From: Blasia pusilla
Taxonomy: Eukaryota > Marchantiophyta > Marchantiopsida > Blasiales
Reading direction: 5' to 3'
Length of the DNA: 64,000 nucleotides
Assembly (NCBI GenBank): GCA_050084515.1
Contig: CM114273.1
Location: 22,010,001 to 22,074,000, forward strand
In this document: positions 56,785 to 64,000 of the stretch, one piece after another
Layout: each line of letters starts with the position of its first letter
Numbering within the stretch: position 1 is the first letter of the stretch
The notes under the pieces: model-generated
The model's database searches: none
What the model saw: only the letters and a program-made list of their open reading frames with translations
What the model was told of the DNA's origin: nothing
Position numbers and translations under genes: made by a program

Positions 56785-59700
56785 CGTGCTTCAGGATTCA
56801 TCTCACATTGGAGAGTGAGGGGTGCTTCTCCACAAGAGTGGCAAGGTGACACTATCCTCATCTCTCATTGCCTACTATTACTTGCTCTTTGTTGAATAAG
56901 ATGTTTACTTACAAGTGTCGATTTTCATATCTTCCTATTCGTTTGTTTTGCTCCTAGCGAGGGTTGTTTGCTTTTGATTTCCTTGCTTTCTAGCTCGCTT
57001 TCTAGTTGGCTTGGTCATTTTGATTCCCAAACAAAGCATTCGTTGAATATGCCACAACCAGAGAAAGGAAAGAAGCCATTGGCACGCAGGCACCAGAGAG
57101 AGAGAGAGAGAACATAGGGTATCAAAGATAAGTTAGCCACAGTGAGGCCCGGGTTCGCTATGGGGGAAGAGTGAGCTCTTACGGATCTCGAGAAGATACC
57201 GCATTCTCTTGGGCTAGGAGAATTCTTGAGTCCTCAAAAATGATAGGAGGGCGCCCTACCAATCCCCACACATGAGACCCTTGTATTAATCCAAAAATGT
57301 GAAGTTCGGGCTCCTATATGTTCTCTACATTGTTTTAGGATTTAGGGTGATATTCAATATTATCCTTGGGCTTATTGCTATTTTGCAAGTGAATCAATTT
57401 TTGCTCTGGATTGAGTATGCTCTCTAGAGATGGCATGAACTTCCTAGCTAGTTTGTACGCTCAAAGATACTTTTGGCTGAGACCTACGTTCGTTGGCAAG
57501 AGGTCCAGAAATTTCAAGTTCAATTTTGTGAGCACTTGTGGGGGATAAATCTGAGCGGCCAAAGGCCATATCCATTCCACAAGAAAAGAAAGGGGTTGGG
57601 GAATATCTTAGAAGCTAATTAGAAGGTAATCATGGAAGTGGAGAAGTTTGGCTTTGTCATTCACTAACATTGACATTGTTTGATTAGCTCCAATAATTAT
57701 AGATGTGGATAATAGAAATCAGTTTAAAAACTTTTTGGTAAACTAATACTTTAGGATTGAGCAAAGCATGTTTAGGTTCTCTATCATTTTGTTAAAGAAA
57801 AAACTTGGCTGCAATGGACTTTAGGTATATTGGAAAATATCAACAAATGGAAGATGTTTCAAGGCATTGCCCAAGGATACATTTAATGTACTTTGAGACC
57901 ACTTAGGAGACAAATACTTGAAAGGGATTATTGACCTATAGTCAAGCTCATCTTAAACTAAGGACAATTACTTTAGTCCTTGCTTACCTCCTTTGACACA
58001 ACTTGGATGAGTTATATGAGTAGAACTTTAAATAGATCCAATCAAAAGTAAAAGACCAAAACTTCCTGCATGACCCTTTAATTCCATTTCTTTTCCTTTT
58101 TGTTCAAGCATCAAGATTAGCTTTTATAATTTTGTCCTTGCATAATGTTGACTTTCACTTATTTTTTGACTCGAAACTTTTGATGTGAAATATTTTGAAT
58201 GTGTCATGGACTTGTGTATAAGAGCGAGATGATGAGTATAGCTAATTCGTTGATCCTTTTTTAGTAAAATATTAGAAGGTGTCAAGGACTTGTGTACAAA
58301 AGTGAGATCATATCAAAGTTTTATGGAGATCCTACATTACTACTATTCATAGATCACTCATGTTTTCTTGAGAGAATTAAATGTAATGGTCATCTATAGT
58401 TGGTTGATCCTTTGTGAAGCATTTTGGGCCTATGAGGCCTTGGTGCTTGTCTAAAAAAAATCATATGCACCTATGATTTCTTCGTAGATAGCCACTTGCA
58501 AGTTTTGAAGAAAAAATTCAGATAGAAATTATTCTCTGTCTTCTTCGGAATTCATGAATCTCTTCTATTAATGATGGCAAGTTCATCGCATCACATGTGT
58601 CATATCATGAGGAAAATGGTTTCATAATAGATCTTTATAGAGAAGAAATAGATTTTTAAGGGCAAGTGCAATCACTTATAATTAGAAGACATGAAGATAA
58701 GGAGGAGATTGAAAAAGGAAGAAGAGAGGACTCCTCATTTCTTTAAATAAGGAAGTGAGGGATTGAGGATACAATGATATTTATTTTCATTTCCCAAGAT
58801 AAGGAAGTGAAAAAGATGTGAATAAAGATACATATTTTTTTTGACTAAGATGAAATTTGTACATTGGTAGATGAGAGAGCGATTATGGAAAGGAGGGAGG
58901 AGAAAACAGGGAATTGATTTGTCCAAGCATTGAAAATGAAATACTTTCGAAATGAGGGTCCCGAAATTTTTTCCTTTGAAACCGGTACATTGCCAATATT
59001 TCATAGCCAAGAACGGTAAAACCGAATTTCTAGCCGGTTTTCAGATACCCTACACAAACGAAACCACCATTCCCTGCCACTTTCTTTCCGAGCAGTTTGA
59101 AAAAAAAGCAGAAATTTCTGATTTTAACCGGCTACGATTACTCATAATCCGGGATCTCCCTGATCATTGTTTGAAATATGTCTTTTTTGCAACCAAAACA
59201 TGGGAAAGAGGGTTTTTCCAAATGAAAAGATCAATGAAGGCATAGACAAGGCGAAGCATGGTGAAGTTTAGAATTAAGAGGACTGAATAAAAGATGAGGG
59301 GGAATTTCTGCTTTTAGAATAAAGGAGGAATGGAAGATTAAATTTCTTTTTATTTTGAAAAGTAAAAAAGTGAGAATGGATGGAGGACCTTCAATGTGAG
59401 AAGAAGGGGACTTCAACAAACAAAAGCAGTTAAAAAAATATCAATAAAAGAAATCTGTTTTCTTTTTCACTCATGCATCATGCCCTTCAATCTGAAAAGA
59501 AAGATCCATGTTGTCTCAATAAGGTAAATGAAAGATTATGAAAATAACAAAGCAAACTTTTGAAAATATCATGCTCACATAAGTAGGGCATCGGGCCCGT
59601 CTTGTAATATCATTATTTAAAAATATTCAAGAGAGCGAAATTCCATTGCTACAAAATACAAGCCAAAAAAGACTTCTCTGCTGGGATTGGACTTGGATAT

Positions 59701-60124
59701 AATACCAACTCCTTGCATAACATGTTCCAAAAGATACATTCTTCCTCCTGGAAGGTCCTCATGAAAGCGCCCTACAACATTCCGAGTCTTACTTTGCTCA
59801 AGTATCTGTGCGCAATTCCAACTATGAGCATGGACTTAAAAGTGGAATAGTTCAAAGGAAACGCGAAACAATGTAAAACCCCATTTTAGCAGAGTAGACA
59901 AGAGCTACTGAAAGGATCCTATCACAACAATAAATTTATGAACTTGCGTAATTCCATCTTCTCAAGATAAAATGGAGTCCATTCATAGGCTTGGTGAGCT
60001 GGGGGTGTCATTCTTGAGTAGTGTGCAGGCACCAAGCTTTTTCGTTGCCTCAGATGTTCCTGTTAACAAATCAAAGCCTTGATAGATGAAGCAATGTCTG
60101 GAGGACTTTGAATACTATGCTCGG
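56785..60124. other. Mostly AT-rich intergenic DNA
   Basis: No gene supported. A low-complexity frame start near 57048 (MPQPEKGKKPLARRHQ, then Arg/Glu) breaks at once. The plus frame 58952-59245 is open for 97 aa but unrecognised; it contains CCGGT-rich text similar in style to 56.1-56.3 kb. The last about 450 bases are probably the 3' UTR of the minus-strand CtpA-like exon. Confidence 0.5.
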
Positions 60125-60331
60125 TTAAAAATTCACCAGCTCCATTGAGGAATTGAAAGTGCTGTTACAACGAGCATTTGAAGAAAGGGGTGCAGAGGTA
60201 CCTGGAAGATGTTTGAAATCTGGCTCAATCCCATTGCCATCTATATCGTGATGCCCTGGTGTGACATACTTTCCTACCGTTAAAATGATTCCTGATCCGT
60301 CACTTAGTTCATACACCGACTGGATCAACCC
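60125..60331 (-). CDS. Last exon of a CtpA-like C-terminal processing protease (partial gene)
   Basis: Minus strand: acceptor ...GGTGCAG then GGG at 60331, reading GLIQSVYELSDGSGIILT, VGKYVTPGHHDIDGNGIEPDF, to a TAA at 60125-60127. This is the conserved C-terminal end of the S41 peptidase core of plant CtpA proteins, which process D1 in the thylakoid lumen. The catalytic Ser and Lys lie in exons not in view. The last 25 residues are poorly conserved. The upstream exons must lie right of the window, because a copia element begins about 260 bases upstream; the gene may span it in an intron or be cut by it. Confidence 0.85.
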   Translation of the reverse strand, partial: GLIQSVYELSDGSGIILTVGKYVTPGHHDIDGNGIEPDFKHLPGTSAPLSSNARCNSTFNSSMELVNF

Positions 60332-60588
60332 CTGCACCAATTTTGAAGGCAACGTTGAGCAAGCGTGGTACCATGGTCTATCATTCCCTCACAAGATACA
60401 AGGGAAAGGCTACGCATTCAGGGTCTGGAATAGATATAAATAAGTCCTAATGCCTCCTTTCTATGCTATATGATTTGTCTCTCTGTAGGAAATCAATTAG
60501 TCCAGCGAAACAAATCATCAGAGTACTGATCCAAGAATTGATCACACGGATCAATCCATACGAACGATCTAGATTAGATTAGAATCAA

Positions 60589-60807
60589 TGTTCTGTTTGA
60601 CCATTGATTACTGCTAGTAACGTTTCATCTTGCGAAACGATACATAGCTATGAGACATTTCTGAAGTGACACAGTTACCGTCACGTCTTTTGATTACGGC
60701 TCTTAGTTTAAAGCAGACTTTACTACTTATGTATCGGCTTTCAATCTATCAATACAGAGAACACAGAGAGTACAAACGCAATTTAAATTCATTCCGCAAT
60801 TCTCACA
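60589..60807 (+). repeat. Putative 5' LTR of the copia element
   Basis: The right end, TCTCACA, is fixed by the adjacent PBS. The left end is proposed at TGTTCTG (60589), giving a 219-bp LTR; the partner LTR is outside the window, so this border is tentative. Confidence 0.45.
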
Positions 60808-60819
60808 TGGTATCAGAGC
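60808..60819 (+). other. Copia primer-binding site, initiator tRNA-Met type
   Basis: TGGTATCAGAGC, an exact match to the common plant copia PBS complementary to the 3' end of initiator tRNA-Met. Confidence 0.92.
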
Positions 60820-61014
60820 CTGGTCGCTCGTCACTACTTTTACGATTTTCAAGAAAGGATTGGAATTTGAGGGACGCTTCAACATTCCTAGAGTAGAGGG
60901 GACGACTTCTGCTCAAACGCCTTTCTCGTTTCTGATTGCTTGGTGGCTGCAGACTTCTGATTCTTATGAATTCGAAGTCCTTGACCCGTTTTCTACCATT
61001 TTCATCAATTCACG

Positions 61015-64000
61015 ATGGTGAATTCTAACATGTTCCTCAAGATTGACGACATCCCGAAATTTGACGGGACCTATTTCTATATCTGGCGATTACGCATGAG
61101 ATTGTACCTTGATGCTGAAGATTTAGTAGGCATCGTAGAAGGAACAACTCCAAAGCCAGCAGCGGCTACCGCTCCTGCCACCGGCGCTGGGAGTGTCCAC
61201 GAATGGGAGATTTTCAACCGAATTGCCTTATCCTTCATAGCGAATCGTTTAGACAATTCGCAAGTTCATCATATCAGTTCCGCTACGACTGCAGCGGAAG
61301 CCTGGACGAAATTAGATTCTTTATACCAAGCCCAGGACGCTGTCACAAAAATGTATCTGCAAGATGAATTGCAGACTCTTAAGATGAAAGAAGGCGATAG
61401 CGTTACCAAACATGTCCATCAATTTAGGACATTGATTGATCAACTCCACGCTGCTGGATCGGTGACTACTGATGAAAATCAGTATCTTGCATTGATGCGA
61501 TCAATGCCCAATAGTTACCGCAACTTATTGACCTCATTGCGAGGTCAGAGTAACCTTACTTTGCAATCTGTGATCACTTTCCTTCTTAGGGAGGAGAAAA
61601 TGATGAAGACGTAGACTGCTGAACCGTCCTCAGCTTTTTTTGTTGGACGAGGTTCTGCCCCTTTTCAATCGAAGTCCAAATTCGGAAATTCGAGGCAAGG
61701 GGGCTCCTTCAGAGGTTATAGTCGAGGCAAAGCTCCTCAGAAAGGCTTTGGTCCTTTCAAATCAGGATTTGTTCCTGCTTCTATGACGATTCCACATGGC
61801 GAATCGTCCAATCATCAAGCTGATTGGCAGGCTTCATCCTCCTATCAGCAGAACACTTATAAGAAAATGAAGTGTTTCTACTGCAATTTGCAGGGGCATC
61901 ATATTAAAGATTGCCAAAAACGTCTTGCAGATCAGCAAATGCAGTCCAGATTGTCTGCTCCAAAAGCAAATTTTACGTCTCATCTCTTCTTTACCGTTGC
62001 CTATTCAACTTCGGCTTCAGATATTCAAGAGAACACATGGTATCTTGATACCGGTGCTACTCATCATATGGCCTTCTCTAGTGATTACTTTTCCGATTAC
62101 ACTCCGTATGAAAAATCTTCGTATGTTTTCCTAGGTGATAACTCTAGTCTGGAGATAAAAGGATCTGGAAACGTTGAGATCCTTCTGACTAATGGTATTC
62201 GATACATTCTTCGGAATGTTCTCTTTATACCAATCTTGAAGAAAAATCTTTTCTCAGTCAAGCAACTAGACACTTCAGGAGGATCTGCCTTGATTCACAA
62301 TTGAAAGTGCATACTCCGTGATTCTACAGACCAGATCATCACAACATGTTATTTAATCAATGATTTGTACAAACTCGGAGAAGCTGTTCTTTCACTCTCC
62401 CGATTTTCTCCCATTACAGCTGCCACTGCGATTCTTCCCACGATCGCTGATCTGTGGCATCACCGTTTGGGTCACATCAGCGCCGCTCGTGTTTCTCAAC
62501 TTCAAAATCAGCAAATGTCTGGCGGACTTCCACAGCATAATCCCTCTCAGATTTCTTCATGTCGAGCCTGCCTACATGGCAAGCAGACTCGCAAACCTTT
62601 TTCTAACACTTCTCCAGTCTATAGGGCTCTCAATGTTTTCGAATTAATTCATACAGATATTTGCGGGCCTATTTCTCCCCCTACTCATTTGAGTTTTCGT
62701 TATTTCATGGTCTTTATTGACGATTTCTCCCGGTATACTACTGTTTACCTCCTCCATTACAAATCCGAAGGTTTTTCCCGTTTCACTCAATTTGTGGCTC
62801 ATGTAGAGACACAACATCAACCTCGACGCATTCAGACATTGCGATCTGACAATGGTGGGGAATTTAAGTTTTCTGCTTTCTCAGACTTCTGCCATTCTCG
62901 AGGAATCTCCAGGCAGTTCACTGTTCCCCACACACCACAGCAAAATGGTGTTTCAGAACGTAAGAACAGAACTCTTGCTAATTCTGTCCGTTCTATGCTT
63001 TTCCATTCTGCTCTCCCCAAGACTTATTGGGGTGAAGCTTTGGTCACTGCTAATTATTTGCAAAATCGTCTTCCGAGCAAAGCGTTGCCACTTTCCAAAA
63101 CACCCTATGAATTATGGTTTAATCGTAAACCTGTGTTATCTCATTTTCGTATTTTTGGAAGCCCTGCATTTGCTAAAATCAATGATCCTCATTCAAAGCT
63201 GGATTGTCGCACTGAGGAATGCATTTTCCTTGGTTACAGTGACCAAAGCAAAGCCTTGCGTCTCTAGAGACTGAGAGACAAAACTATCATTCTTTCCCGT
63301 GATGCTGTAGTTCTTGAAGATCAGACTGCTCAGACCACTCCATCTTTCGCTTCTTCTGATGCAGAAGATCTGGCTATCAGATCTGATCCTCTATTTTTCC
63401 GCTCATCCCCTAATCCTCAAACTTCCTTGCCTATTCCTGCTCCTTCCCCGATTATTCCCTCAGTGGGAACTCCCTCTCCTTCCATGTCATCTTCAGTGGG
63501 AGTTCAACCTCTTTCAAGTCCGCCACAGCCAGAGGCTATGCCTTTCACCAACGGTCTCTTCCACTGCACACCCCGTACCTGGTCATGGGCGTACCCCTCT
63601 TTACTATGAAAGAAGACAACGAGCTCCTACTCCTCCTCTTGCTCAAAGAAAAATTCCTCGCATTACTCGGGCTGTTGAGCATTACGATGCACTTATTGAA
63701 GCTGAGAAGAACAAGAAGCGAGCTGCAGAGAAGCGTTGGGCCTTGCTCTCTTCTACTAGTTCTTTTCTTGAACCCCAATCTTATGAAGAGGCTATCTCTG
63801 GACCTGACTCTTCACATTGGAAGGCTGCCATTTCTGCTGAACTTCAGAATATGGCTAGAATGAAGGCTTGGACTTTGGTTCCCCTTCCTCCTCCTCAAAG
63901 CACAGTTGGCTGCCGTTGGGTTTTTAAAATTAAACCTCATGTGGATGGCACGATCCACAAGTACAAATCCCGTCTGGTTGCTAAAGGATTTACTCAAGTT
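61015..64000 (+). pseudogene. Ty1/copia gag-pol polyprotein, interrupted and cut by the window end
   Basis: A single frame runs from ATG 61015 with three in-frame stops (TAG 61612, TGA 62302, TAG 63265) and a frame change near 63560. In order: gag (FDGTYFYIWRLRMRLYL), CCHC zinc knuckle CFYCNLQGHHIKDC (about 61870), protease WYLDTGATHHM (about 62040), GAG-pre-integrase LWHHRLGHI, integrase core with IHTDICGPI, LRSDNGGEF and HTPQQNGVSERKNRTL (D, D, E all present), and the RT start (GCRWVFKIKP then RLVAKGF) at the window edge. Integrase before RT defines copia. The frame is otherwise well preserved, so decay is recent. It lies antisense to the CtpA-like exon. Confidence 0.93.

Noticed and set aside
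1-64000. CRISPR arrays, bacterial operons, phage genes
   Set aside because: Spliced plant-type genes and LTR elements throughout; no regularly spaced repeats or bacterial genes were seen.

Overview
The window looks like a nuclear segment of a streptophyte, most likely a non-seed land plant (bryophyte, lycophyte or fern) or a close algal relative. It holds three spliced, plant-like genes with GT-AG introns and the last exon of a fourth. These are a plastid-type MsrA, an ankyrin-repeat protein, a WDR44-like WD40 protein and a CtpA-type C-terminal processing protease. About half of the window is degenerate transposable elements: Ty3/gypsy, Ty1/copia, CACTA and Helitron-like ends. The exact species cannot be read from the sequence.

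Region 1-14.9 kb is a minus-strand Ty3/gypsy element whose integrase and 3' LTR lie left of the window. Its order is gag, aspartic protease, an embedded DNMT3-like cytosine-5 methyltransferase, reverse transcriptase, RNase H. A younger chromovirus (4267-11599; LTRs about 1 kb, chromodomain, tRNA-iMet PBS, near-perfect 5-bp TSD) is inserted in its gag-protease interval. The outer element's 5' LTR carries a stretch homologous to the internal-promoter half of 5S rRNA.

Region 15.4-25 kb is genic: MsrA (2 exons), then an intergenic interval with small tandem repeats, then the ankyrin gene (2 exons). Region 25-29 kb is an AT-rich block ending in a Helitron-like 3' end.

Region 29-41 kb is a mosaic of at least four fragments of a gypsy family related to the outer element. 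Two copies show that its integrase is followed by a PHD finger. One copy (31.8-37.1 kb) retains both the tail of the methyltransferase and the PHD finger. The family therefore appears to have encoded both a DNA-methylation writer and a histone-tail reader, which is the most interesting system here. All copies in view are broken by stops and frameshifts. Region 41-45.4 kb holds a CACTA transposase remnant, a foldback with perfect 54-bp arms and AT-rich DNA with Helitron-like termini.

Region 45.4-54.4 kb is the WDR44-like gene (7 coding exons, 1094 aa) with a long GC- and purine-rich 5' region. Region 54.4-60 kb is mostly unassigned and includes an LTR fragment. At 60.1-64 kb the last exon of a CtpA-like gene (minus strand) is followed, within its upstream intron, by a plus-strand Ty1/copia element that runs off the window.
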